A DNA stretch of 64,000 nt from Gaiellasilicea sp033857955 (GTDB taxonomy: Bacteria > Actinomycetota > Thermoleophilia > Gaiellales > Gaiellaceae): positions 124,001 through 188,000 of the forward strand of contig JAWVCW010000031.1 in NCBI GenBank assembly GCA_033857955.1. Reading direction: 5' to 3'. Position 1 is the first letter of the stretch. Every line of letters begins with the position of its first letter. The translations under genes were made by a program, and so were the position numbers. Shown here in pieces: positions 34,519 through 42,475 of the stretch. The notes beneath the pieces are model-generated. The model saw only the letters and a program-made list of their open reading frames with translations. It did not search any database and was not told the DNA's origin.

Positions 34519-34830
34519 ATGGGCGACCTCCTCGCCGTATTCAGCTTGCTCGCCGATCTGGGCTCGTCCCTGGCGAGCTTCGTCGTCGTCTTCATCTGGG
34601 TCTACACGCTGCTGCTCTTCGCGTACATCCTCACGTCGTGGGTGCGGCTCCCGTATAGCCCCTGGCTGAACCGTGTGCAGCGGTTCCTCTACGACGTCTG
34701 CGACCCGTACCTGCGGATCTTCCGGCGCTTCCTGCCGCCGCTCGGGCCGCTCGACCTGTCGCCGATGGTCGCGATCATCGTCCTGTTCGTCATCTCGAAC
34801 GTGCTCAGCTCGCTGCTCCAGCGCCTGTAG
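34519..34830 (+). CDS. YggT family membrane protein
   Basis: 103 residues with two hydrophobic blocks. YGGT features: FIWVYTLLLFAYILTSWV, then the loop RVQRFLYDVCDPYLRIFRRF and PLDLSPMVAIIVLFVI. Integral membrane protein usually located between sepF and divIVA; implicated in division or osmotic-stress tolerance. GAAGGGAGCGAGC precedes the ATG. Confidence 0.93.
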   Translation: MGDLLAVFSLLADLGSSLASFVVVFIWVYTLLLFAYILTSWVRLPYSPWLNRVQRFLYDVCDPYLRIFRRFLPPLGPLDLSPMVAIIVLFVISNVLSSLLQRL

Positions 34831-34848
34831 AAGAAGGAGAACCCGACT

Positions 34849-35316
34849 ATGGCCCTCACACCCGTTGAGATCCGCCACCTCAAGCCCGGCCGCGGCTTCC
34901 TCGGCTACAAGCGCGCCGTGGTCGACCGTCTGCTCGTCGAGATCGCCGAGAGCTACGGGGACGTCTGGCGCGACCGCGCTGACCTCACCGACAAGGTGGA
35001 GCAGCTCGAGCTCGACCTCGTGCGCCACAAGGAGCTCGAGGGGTTGCTGCGGACGACCCTCGTCTCCGCGGAGAGCGCGTCGCAGCAGCTGCGCGAGCAG
35101 GCTCGGAAGGATGCCGAGTCGGTGGTCGCGGAGGCCCACGCCGAGGCGCGTGCGATCGCCCGTCGCGCCAGCTCCGAGAAGGAGCGGCTGGAGAGCGAGC
35201 TACGGCGCATCAGGTCGCTGCTCCACTCCGCGCTCGACAGCCTCGACGAGGCCGACATCGATGCCCGCGAGCCCGTGGGCGAGTCCACCGGCGAGATCCG
35301 CCGGCTGATCTCCTAG
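34849..35316 (+). CDS. divIVA: DivIVA domain protein
   Basis: 155 residues. N-terminal DivIVA lipid-binding region (ALTPVEIRHLKPGRGFLGYK, then VDRLLVEIAESYGDVW), followed by a long coiled coil rich in Glu/Ala/Arg (residues about 45-130) and a short tail. Marks curved membrane (poles and septa) and recruits growth or division factors. Good SD (AAGAAGGAG) upstream of the ATG. A 60-bp hairpin repeat follows the stop. Confidence 0.93.
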   Translation: MALTPVEIRHLKPGRGFLGYKRAVVDRLLVEIAESYGDVWRDRADLTDKVEQLELDLVRHKELEGLLRTTLVSAESASQQLREQARKDAESVVAEAHAEARAIARRASSEKERLESELRRIRSLLHSALDSLDEADIDAREPVGESTGEIRRLIS

Positions 35317-35326
35317 CGCAGGATGA

Positions 35327-35386
35327 GCATCCGCGGGAGCGGACGCTCAGCGCGCAAAGACCCCTGAGGGGCCGCCTCCGGCGGCC
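35327..35386. repeat. Two-hairpin dispersed repeat, copy 1 (after divIVA)
   Basis: Starts GCATCCGCGGG, ends CTCCGGCGGCC. Contains hairpin A (GCATCCGC/GCGGACGC), then AAGACCCCTGAGGGGCC and hairpin B (GGCCGCC/GGCGGCC). About 85 percent identical to 46086-46146. Both copies follow the last gene of an operon, so they may act as terminators as well as dispersed repeats. Confidence 0.7.
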
Positions 35387-35438
35387 AAAGGCGCCCAGGT
35401 CTCTTGGCGTGTCTCCGGCGGCGACTATCCTTGCGGGC

Positions 35439-35732
35439 GTGGGCTTGACGACAAGACTGCGGCTGAGAGTCAGCCCCGGCGCCTCTCGCGCGCCCGGGAT
35501 CGTCGGCCGGCACGGTGAGGCCTGGAAGGTGCGCGTCGGCGCTCCGCCCGAGCGCGGGAAGGCGAACGAGGCTGTGCTCGTCTTGCTCGCGGATGTGCTC
35601 GCCGTTCCTCGCTCCAGCGTCACGATCGTTTCGGGCGGCGGCTCACGAGACAAGATCGTCGAGCTGGCCGGTATCGAACCGGATGAGATCGACCGACGGC
35701 TCGCGATCGCGGGCGGACAGGAGACCGAGTGA
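35439..35732 (+). CDS. DUF167 / YggU family protein
   Basis: 97 residues from GTG 35439, with TATCCT at 35426-35431 placed 7 nt upstream; an earlier in-frame GTG at 35409 precedes that box. Motifs: LRLRVSPGASRAPGIVGRHG, WKVRVGAPPERGKANEAVL and SVTIVSGGGSRDKIVEL. A small cytosolic protein of unknown biochemical role. Its stop overlaps the next gene's GTG by 4 nt. Confidence 0.88.
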   Translation: MGLTTRLRLRVSPGASRAPGIVGRHGEAWKVRVGAPPERGKANEAVLVLLADVLAVPRSSVTIVSGGGSRDKIVELAGIEPDEIDRRLAIAGGQETE

Positions 35733-36094
35733 GCATCGACACAGAGCACTTCCGCAAGGAGCTCCTGGAGCACCGCGAGCGCCTGCTGGGCACGATCGCC
35801 CACCACGACATCGGCAACTCGTCTCTGACCGAGGAGACGGGCGAGCTGATGTCGTCGAGCGCGGACAACCACCTCGCAGACACGGCGACGGAGACGTACG
35901 AGCGCGAGCTGGACGAGGGGCTCGAGGAGGACGCGCGCGACCAGCTGCGCCAGGTCGACGAGGCCCTCGCGCGGATCGAGGCCGGCACGTACGGGACCTG
36001 CGCCGTATGCGGCAAGGAGATCCCGATCGAGCGGCTGGAAGCGGTGCCGTGGACGACGCTCTGCATCGACGACGCCCGGAAGCAGCAGCGTTGA
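35729..36094 (+). CDS. TraR/DksA-type zinc finger protein
   Basis: 121 residues starting GTG 35729. A helical hairpin with acidic tip (residues 1-80) is followed by a DksA-like zinc finger, TYGTCAVCGKEIPIERLEAV and TLCIDDARK. The fourth zinc ligand is Asp rather than Cys (C-I-D-D). Such proteins bind the RNA polymerase secondary channel in proteobacteria; the actinobacterial versions are mostly uncharacterised. The stop overlaps the TTG of lspA. Confidence 0.87.
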   Translation: MSIDTEHFRKELLEHRERLLGTIAHHDIGNSSLTEETGELMSSSADNHLADTATETYERELDEGLEEDARDQLRQVDEALARIEAGTYGTCAVCGKEIPIERLEAVPWTTLCIDDARKQQR

Positions 36095-36693
36095 CCGAGC
36101 CTGCCAGGGACGAGCGGTCGCGGCCCCTCGACGTCCGGATCGGGTCCGCGACCAACGCGTTGCGCCCGATCCTGGCCGGCGAGCGGCCGCTCGGTGCGGG
36201 CATGCAGCAGTGGGTCGGGCTCGCCTCGATCGCCGTCGCCGCAGTCGGTGCCGACCAGCTGACGAAGCAGGTGGTCGCACGGACACTCGCCCTCGGCGAG
36301 AAGGTGGAGATCGCCGGCCCGTTCTCGATCCACCACGTGCACAACTCGGGCATCGCCTTCGGGCTCTTCTCGAGCGCCACCTCGGTCGTGATCGCGCTGA
36401 CGGCGCTTGCCGTGCTCTGGATGCTGGTCTTCTTCGCGCGCTCGGGCGCTCGCCATCCCGTGCTCCCGGTCGCACTCGGCCTCGTGCTCGGAGGCAGCGT
36501 CGCAAACCTCCTCGACCGCGTCCGGCTCGGCCACGTGACCGACTTCCTCGACTTTCGCTTCTGGCCCGCCTTCAACCTCGCCGACCTGTTCATCGTCGTC
36601 GGCGTGGCGTGCCTCTTCGGGGCGCTTGGCGGGGCCGACCGCTCGAAGCGCCCTCCGCGCCCACTTGGCAACTCTCCGCTTTCGCGCTCCTGA
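36091..36693 (+). CDS. lspA: Lipoprotein signal peptidase II
   Basis: 200 residues from TTG 36091 (coupled by TTGA), or 163 from ATG 36202; the shorter form matches the usual family length, and the first 37 residues are not membrane-spanning. Four hydrophobic segments; catalytic Asp motifs GGSVANLLDRVRLGHVTDFL and AFNLADLFI. Cleaves prolipoprotein signal peptides after lipidation of the Cys. Followed by rluD, the classical lspA-rluD order. Confidence 0.93.
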   Translation: MTEPARDERSRPLDVRIGSATNALRPILAGERPLGAGMQQWVGLASIAVAAVGADQLTKQVVARTLALGEKVEIAGPFSIHHVHNSGIAFGLFSSATSVVIALTALAVLWMLVFFARSGARHPVLPVALGLVLGGSVANLLDRVRLGHVTDFLDFRFWPAFNLADLFIVVGVACLFGALGGADRSKRPPRPLGNSPLSRS

Positions 36694-37558
36694 GGCCGAG
36701 CGCCTCGACCGCGCGCTCGCGGAACGCGCGGAGGTCGGCTCGCGGGGGCTCGCCGAGCGGCTGATCGCCGACGGCGCCGTCCTGGTCGACGGTGAGCGCC
36801 GCGCAAAGAGCCATCGCCTGGCCGGCGGCGAGGACGTCCTCGTCGAGTTGCCCCCCGACGCTGCGCCGCTCGTACCCGAGGAGATGAACCTCCGCGTTGC
36901 CTGGGAGGATGAGCACTTGCTCGTCGTCGACAAGCCCGCGGGGGTCGTCGTTCATCCCGGTGCGGGACACGACACAGGCACGCTCGTCCACGGGCTGCTC
37001 GCGCTCGACGCGGCCGGCGGCGACGAGGAACGGCCGGGAATCGTGCACCGCCTCGACCGCGAAACCTCCGGGCTACTCGTCGTCGCACGCTCCGACGAGG
37101 CGCACGAGCGACTGCAGGAGTCGATCCGCCGGCGTGAGGTCGAGCGGCGCTACCTGGCGCTCGTGAAGGGGCCGCCGAGATCGCGCTCGGGCCGGATCGA
37201 GGCGCCGATCGGCCGTGACCGGATCGACCGGACGCGCCACTCGCTCGACACGCCGACGCCGCGGGACGCGGTGACGCGGTTCGAAGTGCTGGAGCGACTC
37301 GGCCCGCGGGCGTTGCTGGAGGTGACGCTCGAGACCGGTCGGACGCATCAGATCCGCGTGCATCTGGAGGCGATCGAGCTTCCGATCTCCGGCGACCGCG
37401 TCTACGGCGTGCCGGGAGATCTGGACCTCGAGCGCCAGTTCCTGCACGCGGCGAGGCTCTCGTTCGACCACCCGTTCAGCTCGGAGCGGATCGACGTCGA
37501 GTCGCCGCTCCCCGACGACCTCGCGGACGCGCTGGAGCGGGCCCGCGAGCTCGCCTGA
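36665..37558 (+). CDS. rluD: RluA/RluD-family pseudouridine synthase
   Basis: 297 residues from TTG 36665 (TTG 36626 would add 13 residues); it overlaps lspA. An S4 RNA-binding domain (AERLIADGAVLVDGERRAKS) precedes the synthase domain with catalytic Asp in GIVHRLDRETSGLLVVA, then RYLALVKG, LLEVTLETGRTHQIRVHL and FLHAARLSFDHP. Isomerises uridines in 23S rRNA (helix 69 in RluD) or related substrates. Confidence 0.92.
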   Translation: MATLRFRAPEAERLDRALAERAEVGSRGLAERLIADGAVLVDGERRAKSHRLAGGEDVLVELPPDAAPLVPEEMNLRVAWEDEHLLVVDKPAGVVVHPGAGHDTGTLVHGLLALDAAGGDEERPGIVHRLDRETSGLLVVARSDEAHERLQESIRRREVERRYLALVKGPPRSRSGRIEAPIGRDRIDRTRHSLDTPTPRDAVTRFEVLERLGPRALLEVTLETGRTHQIRVHLEAIELPISGDRVYGVPGDLDLERQFLHAARLSFDHPFSSERIDVESPLPDDLADALERARELA

Positions 37559-37723
37559 GCGCCGCTACACTTCCAGGGTCAAATTCCCTTCGTCCCGGTG
37601 ACCAGGACGGGTGGGGGTGCCGTGCGCAGCATTTTCTGAACGCAGCATTTTCCGAACTGCGTGCCCGGTTCCATCCGCGCCCCGCCGGCTGTACCGCAAC
37701 CAACCAGAAAAGGAGCCAATCCC
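37559..37723 (+). promoter_or_regulatory. rpsB promoter/leader region with tandem 16-bp repeat
   Basis: The gap before rpsB holds a possible -10 TACACT at about 37566-37571 and a leader of about 150 nt. It includes CGCAGCATTTTCTGAA (37625-37640) immediately repeated as CGCAGCATTTTCCGAA (37641-37656), then AACTGCG. S2 autoregulatory leaders are known in many bacteria, but no specific structure was recognised here. Confidence 0.45.
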
Positions 37724-38620
37724 TTGGCAGTTGTGTCCATGCGTGACCTCCTGGAGGCCGGAGTGCATTTCGGCCACCAGACCCGTCGCTGGAATCCGAA
37801 GATGAAGCGCTTCATCTTCACCGAGCGCGGTGGCATCTACATCATCGATTTGACCCAGACCTCCGAGCTGCTCGAGGAGGCCTACGACTTCGCCCGCAAC
37901 CTCGCCGAACGCGGCGGCACGATCCTGTTCGTCGGCACGAAGAAGCAGGCCCAGGACTCCGTCGCGCAGGAAGCTGCGCGCGTCGGCATGCCATACGTCG
38001 CGAACCGCTGGCTGGGAGGCCTGCTGACGAACTGGCGGACCATCACCGACCGCATCGCGCACCTGCACGAGTTGCGCCGCCTCAAGAGCGAGGGCCAGCT
38101 CGAGTTGCTGCCCGCGAAGGAGCGGATCACCCTGCTCGCCGAGCTCGAGAAGCTCGAGTCGAACCTCGGCGGCGTCGCCGACCTGAAGAGGCAGCCGGAC
38201 GCCGTCTTCATCGTCGATCTCCGCAAGGAGCAGCTCGCGGTGCGCGAGGCGCGCCGGCTCGGCGTGCCGATCATCGCGCTCGTCGACACGAACTGCGACC
38301 CCGACGAGGCCGACTACATCATCCCCGGCAACGACGACGCGATCCGCTCGTGCAGCCTGATCGTGAGGGCGATCGCCGACGGGATCGCCGCAGGCAAGGG
38401 CAAGGTGACGGAGAAGGAGATGGCCGCGACGAACGGCAACGGCGCTCCCCCTGTCGAGGCCGGCGAGGACGTGACCGAGGCGCCGGTCGCCGAGGTGGCA
38501 GCAGCCGAGCCCGTCGTCGAGGAGCCGGTTGCAGAGGCGCAGGCGCAGGCAGAGGTAGAGGTGGAGGCTCCGGACGCCGTCGAGGTCCCGACCGCCGAGA
38601 AGCAGGAGGAGACCGCGTGA
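37724..38620 (+). CDS. rpsB: 30S ribosomal protein S2
   Basis: 298 residues from TTG 37724, fixed by the upstream AAAAGGAG and the family start MAVVSMRDLLEAGVHFGHQT. Core: RRWNPKMKRFIFTERGGIYI, RWLGGLLTNWRTI, PDAVFIVDLRKEQLAVREA and IPGNDDAIRS. The last 60 residues form a Glu/Ala/Val-rich acidic extension. First gene of rpsB-tsf-pyrH-frr. Confidence 0.97.
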   Translation: MAVVSMRDLLEAGVHFGHQTRRWNPKMKRFIFTERGGIYIIDLTQTSELLEEAYDFARNLAERGGTILFVGTKKQAQDSVAQEAARVGMPYVANRWLGGLLTNWRTITDRIAHLHELRRLKSEGQLELLPAKERITLLAELEKLESNLGGVADLKRQPDAVFIVDLRKEQLAVREARRLGVPIIALVDTNCDPDEADYIIPGNDDAIRSCSLIVRAIADGIAAGKGKVTEKEMAATNGNGAPPVEAGEDVTEAPVAEVAAAEPVVEEPVAEAQAQAEVEVEAPDAVEVPTAEKQEETA

Positions 38621-39426
38621 GCACGACGATCAGCGCTTCCCTCGTCAAGGAGCTCCGCGACGCCACCGGCGCGGGGATGATGGACTGCAAGCGCGCGCTC
38701 GAGGAGACAGGCGGCGACCTCGAGGCGGCCCGGACGCTGCTCCGCGAGCGCGGGATGGCGCAGGCGGCCAAGCGCGCCGGCCGCGCGACCACCGAGGGCA
38801 TGGTCGGCTACCGGATCGAGGGAAACCTCGGCACGATGGTCGCGGTCGGCTGCGAGACCGAGCCCGTTTCCAAGAACGAGGAGTTCGCCGGCTGGGCGAA
38901 GAGCGTGCTGGAGGCCGTCCACGCCGACGGGCCCGAGGCCGTCGACTCGCTCGAGGACGACCGCGTCGCCCTCTCCGCCAAGCTCGGCGAGAACATCGTC
39001 GTCGTGGGTGCGGAGCGCTACGAGGCGGCGGACGGCGAGGTCCTCAACGCCTACACCCACCCGCCGGCGAACAAGATCGGCGTGCTCGTGAAGCTCGCAG
39101 GAGGCGACGAGGAGCTCGCCCGCCAGCTCGCGATGCACATCTCGTTCGCCGCACCGGAGTGGACGACCCGCGAGGACGTCCCGGCCGACGTGGTCGAGGC
39201 CGAGAGGCAGGTCTACCTCAACTCCGACGAGCTCCAGGACAAGCCGGAGCAGGCGAAGGAGAAGATCGTCGAGGGCATGCTCGCGAAGCGCTTCTTTGCC
39301 GCGCAGCCGGGCGGTGCGCTCACCGAGCAGCCGTGGATCCACGACTCGTCGAAGACGGTGGGGCAGGCGCTCTCCGAGGCCGGCGCGCATGTAGTGGCCT
39401 TCCGGCGCCTGTCTGTCGCAGAATAG
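38617..39426 (+). CDS. tsf: Translation elongation factor Ts
   Basis: 269 residues, GTG overlapping the rpsB stop. UBA-like start SLVKELRDATGAGMMDCKRA, then the TDFV-like core modified to CETEPVSKNEEF and AMHISFAAPEW. Guanine-nucleotide exchange factor for EF-Tu. The C-terminus AFRRLSVAE lacks any extra domain. Confidence 0.97.
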   Translation: MSTTISASLVKELRDATGAGMMDCKRALEETGGDLEAARTLLRERGMAQAAKRAGRATTEGMVGYRIEGNLGTMVAVGCETEPVSKNEEFAGWAKSVLEAVHADGPEAVDSLEDDRVALSAKLGENIVVVGAERYEAADGEVLNAYTHPPANKIGVLVKLAGGDEELARQLAMHISFAAPEWTTREDVPADVVEAERQVYLNSDELQDKPEQAKEKIVEGMLAKRFFAAQPGGALTEQPWIHDSSKTVGQALSEAGAHVVAFRRLSVAE

Positions 39427-39431
39427 GACCT

Positions 39432-40214
39432 GTGACCACACAAGAGGAAACGGAGCGGTCGCTCACGGGCACCGTTCCCGCCTTCCGGCGCGTCGTCCTG
39501 AAGCTCTCGGGCGAGGCACTGATGGGCGACCACGAGTACGGCACGGATCCCAAGACGCTCGATGCGCTCGCGCACGAGATCGTCGAGGTGCAGGCCGAGG
39601 GCCTCGAGCTGGCGATCGTTGTCGGCGCCGGCAACATCTACCGCGGGATGGCCGCTGCGGCCGAGGGAATGGACCGCGCCACGGCCGACTACGCCGGGAT
39701 GCTCGCCACCGTCCTGAACGCGCTCGCACTCCAGGACGCGCTCGAGCGCGCCGGCGCCGACACCCGCGTGCTGTCGGCGCTCAAGGTCTCCGAGGTGGCG
39801 GAGCCGTACATCCGGCGCCGCGCGATGCGGCACCTGGAGAAGGGGAGGATCGTGATCTTCGCGGCCGGCACGGGCAACCCGTTCTTCACGACCGACACCG
39901 CGGCCGCCCTGCGGGCGCTCGAGATCGGCGCCGAGGCGATCCTGATGGGCAAGAACGGGACGAACGGCGTCTACGACGGAGACCCGCGAACGGACCCGAA
40001 TGCGACGTTCCTGCCCGCCCTGACGCACCTCGAGGCGATCGAGCGTGGCCTGCGGGTGATGGACACCACCGCGCTCTCGCTCTGCATGGAGAACGGGCTG
40101 CCGATTCACGTCTTCGAGCTCGCGGAGGGCAACATCCTCCGCGTCGCACGGGGCCAGCGCGTGGGCACGATCATCTCCGAACTACAGTCATTGCCCGACA
40201 AGAAGGAGAGCTGA
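39432..40214 (+). CDS. pyrH: Uridylate kinase (UMP kinase)
   Basis: 260 residues from GTG 39432, with a slightly extended N-terminus. Amino-acid-kinase fold: RRVVLKLSGEALMGD, IVVGAGNIYRG, DYAGMLATVLNALALQD, IFAAGTGNPFFTTDTAAALRA, GKNGTNGVYDGDPR. Phosphorylates UMP to UDP for nucleotide synthesis. The stop and the frr ATG overlap as TGATG. Confidence 0.97.
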   Translation: MTTQEETERSLTGTVPAFRRVVLKLSGEALMGDHEYGTDPKTLDALAHEIVEVQAEGLELAIVVGAGNIYRGMAAAAEGMDRATADYAGMLATVLNALALQDALERAGADTRVLSALKVSEVAEPYIRRRAMRHLEKGRIVIFAAGTGNPFFTTDTAAALRALEIGAEAILMGKNGTNGVYDGDPRTDPNATFLPALTHLEAIERGLRVMDTTALSLCMENGLPIHVFELAEGNILRVARGQRVGTIISELQSLPDKKES

Positions 40215-40777
40215 TGCCGAGCATCGAGGAGTTCCTGGAGGACGCGAAGCGGCGAATGGACAGGTCGATCGAGATGACGCGAACCGAGTTCAACAGTGTC
40301 CGCACCGGCCGTGCCTCCGCAGCGCTCCTCGACCGGATCTCGATCGACTACTACGGGACGCCAACGCCGCTCAAGAACATGGCGACGATCGGCGTGCCCG
40401 AGCCTCGCATGCTGACGGTGCAGCCGTTCGATCCGACCCAGATCAAGGCGATCGAAAAGGCGGTGATGGAGTCCGACCTCGGCCTCACGCCCTCGAACGA
40501 CGGCAAGATCGTCCGGCTCCCGATTCCCCAGCTGACCGAGGAGCGCCGCAAGGAGATGGTCAAGGTGGTCCGCCGCTACGGCGAGGATGGGAAGATCGCG
40601 ATCCGAAACGTCCGCCGCGACGTCTTGAAGCACCTCGAGGAGCTGGTCAAGAACGGCGAGGTCGGCGACGACGAGGAGCGGCGGGGGGAGGCCCAGGTAC
40701 AGAAGCTCACCGACGAGCACACGGGGTCGATCGACGAGCTGATGAAGCACAAGGAAGCCGAGATCATGGAGGTATAG
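40214..40777 (+). CDS. frr: Ribosome recycling factor
   Basis: 187 residues. Motifs: TRTEFNSVRTGRASAALLDR, YYGTPTPLKNMATI, PEPRMLTVQPFDP, NDGKIVRLPIPQLTEERRKE and the C-terminal helix TGSIDELMKHKEAEIMEV. Splits post-termination ribosomes with EF-G. SD AAGGAG lies 5 nt before the ATG. Confidence 0.97.
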   Translation: MPSIEEFLEDAKRRMDRSIEMTRTEFNSVRTGRASAALLDRISIDYYGTPTPLKNMATIGVPEPRMLTVQPFDPTQIKAIEKAVMESDLGLTPSNDGKIVRLPIPQLTEERRKEMVKVVRRYGEDGKIAIRNVRRDVLKHLEELVKNGEVGDDEERRGEAQVQKLTDEHTGSIDELMKHKEAEIMEV

Positions 40778-40792
40778 CCGGCGTCCCTGGCC

Positions 40793-40820
40793 GACGGGCT
40801 CCCGCCGGGCGAAGCCCGTC
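40793..40820. terminator. Hairpin downstream of frr
   Basis: GACGGGCT (40793-40800) pairs with AGCCCGTC (40813-40820) across a 12-nt loop, 15 nt after the frr stop. No T-tract. The remaining roughly 120 bp before uppS are GC-rich with no gene. Confidence 0.45.
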
Positions 40821-40938
40821 TCCGCCCGCCTCGCGGCGCTCCCGCCGGCGGCCCGCACCTCCGTACTGTTCCACCGGCCTACGCACCGCGAGCGGCGCGC
40901 CAGGAACCCCGGCTACCGCGCTGAATCATCAGAGACCC

Positions 40939-41667
40939 GTGAGATCCCCTTCATCCTCTCCCCAGAGATCCGCCGCCGGCGCTGAGACCGCCCGCTCGAT
41001 CGCGATCATCATGGACGGCAACGGCCGCTGGGCCGAGCGCCGCGGCCTGCCGGTTGCAGACGGCCATCGTGAAGGCACCCGCGCGCTCCGGCGTACGGTC
41101 GAAGCGGCGATCGACCTCGGCGTCGCGTCACTCGCGGTCTATGCCTTCTCGACGGAGAACTGGTCGCGGCCGGCCGACGAGGTCGAGGCGCTGATGGAGA
41201 TCTTCGGCGAGACGATCGAGCGTGAGCTGCCCGATCTCGCCAAGCAGGGCGTCCGCACGCGCTTCATCGGCCGCCGTGACCGCGCACCGGACGCGCTGCA
41301 GGCGATGATGGCCGGGCTCGAGACCGAGACCGCCGCGAACGACCGCCTCTCGCTCTGGATCGCATTCGACTACGGCGCGCGGGCCGAGCTGGTCGAGGCG
41401 ACACGGCGCCTGATCGAGTCCGGCGTCGCACCTGCCGACGTCGACGAACAGGCGCTCGCAGCACACCTCTATGCGCCGGAGCTTCCCGACCCCGACCTGC
41501 TGATCCGCACGTCGGGAGAGCTGCGGCTCTCGAACTTCCTCCTCTGGCAGCTCGCCTATGCAGAGCTCGTGTTCGTCGAGACGCTGTGGCCGGACTTCGG
41601 CGAGGCCGACCTCCGGAGCGCGCTGGCGGACTACGCGAGCAGGCGCCGCCGGTTCGGCGGCCGATGA
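40939..41667 (+). CDS. uppS: Polyprenyl diphosphate synthase UppS (undecaprenyl/decaprenyl type)
   Basis: 242 residues. cis-prenyltransferase motifs: IAIIMDGNGRWAERRGLP, GHREGTRALRR, AVYAFSTENWSRP, LLIRTSGELRLSNFLLWQLA and FVETLWPDFGEADL. Makes the C50-C55 lipid carrier for peptidoglycan and other glycans. The stop overlaps the cdsA ATG (ATGA). Start taken at GTG 40939; the first 18 residues are not conserved. Confidence 0.95.
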   Translation: MRSPSSSPQRSAAGAETARSIAIIMDGNGRWAERRGLPVADGHREGTRALRRTVEAAIDLGVASLAVYAFSTENWSRPADEVEALMEIFGETIERELPDLAKQGVRTRFIGRRDRAPDALQAMMAGLETETAANDRLSLWIAFDYGARAELVEATRRLIESGVAPADVDEQALAAHLYAPELPDPDLLIRTSGELRLSNFLLWQLAYAELVFVETLWPDFGEADLRSALADYASRRRRFGGR

Positions 41668-42461
41668 ACCAGTTCCTCTCGCGCGTGCTCGTGACGATCC
41701 TCGGCCTCCCGGTGGTGCTCGGGTTGGTCTACCTCGGCGGCTGGTGGCTGTTCGGGCTCGCGTTGTTCGCGGCGCTCGTCGCGCTCCACGAGCTCTACGG
41801 GATGGCGCGGGCCTTGCGGCCCCTCGTCCTGGCCGGGTACGCGGGAGCGATCGCGACGCTGCTCGGCGCGCAGCTCGGCGGGCCGGAGTGGATGGTCGGC
41901 GGCTTCATGCTCACGCTCGTGCTCTCGTTCCTGCTCTACGGGATCGCGGAGACGCGTCAGACCGCCACCGTGACGATGAGCACGACGATCCTCGGCACGG
42001 CATGGATCGCGCTCGGACTCGGACACCTGTTGCTCCTGCGCGACTTTCCCGAGTACGGCCGGATCGCCGTCTTCGCGGTCCTGATCGCCGTCTTCGCCGA
42101 CGACACCGCGGCGTACCTGATCGGCCGCCTTGTCGGCCGGCACAAGCTCGCGCCCTCGCTCTCTCCGGGAAAGACCTGGGAGGGGTTCGTCGCCGGAACG
42201 ATCGCTGCGGTCGCCGCATCGTTCTTCACGCTCTACGACGACCGTCACCAGTTCCTGTCGATCTGGGAGGCGGTGGGTCTCGGTCTCGCGATCGCGCTGG
42301 CCGGCGCTGCGGGAGACCTCTTCGAGTCGGCGCTCAAGCGCGACCTCCAGGTGAAGGATTCCGGGCAGCTGCTCGGCGGGCACGGCGGCATGCTCGACCG
42401 GATCGATGCGCTGCTCTTCGCCTCGGTGGCGTCCTTCTTCACGGTCATCGCCCTGACGTAG
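41664..42461 (+). CDS. cdsA: Phosphatidate cytidylyltransferase
   Basis: 265 residues, seven or eight membrane segments. Family signature near the C-terminus: KDSGQLLGGHGGMLDRIDAL, preceded by SPGKTWEGFVAG and DDTAAYLIGRLVG. Makes CDP-diacylglycerol from phosphatidate and CTP in the cytoplasmic membrane, feeding the CDP-alcohol phosphatidyltransferase encoded at 60848. Confidence 0.95.
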   Translation: MNQFLSRVLVTILGLPVVLGLVYLGGWWLFGLALFAALVALHELYGMARALRPLVLAGYAGAIATLLGAQLGGPEWMVGGFMLTLVLSFLLYGIAETRQTATVTMSTTILGTAWIALGLGHLLLLRDFPEYGRIAVFAVLIAVFADDTAAYLIGRLVGRHKLAPSLSPGKTWEGFVAGTIAAVAASFFTLYDDRHQFLSIWEAVGLGLAIALAGAAGDLFESALKRDLQVKDSGQLLGGHGGMLDRIDALLFASVASFFTVIALT

Positions 42462-42475
42462 GGCACACTGTGGGG

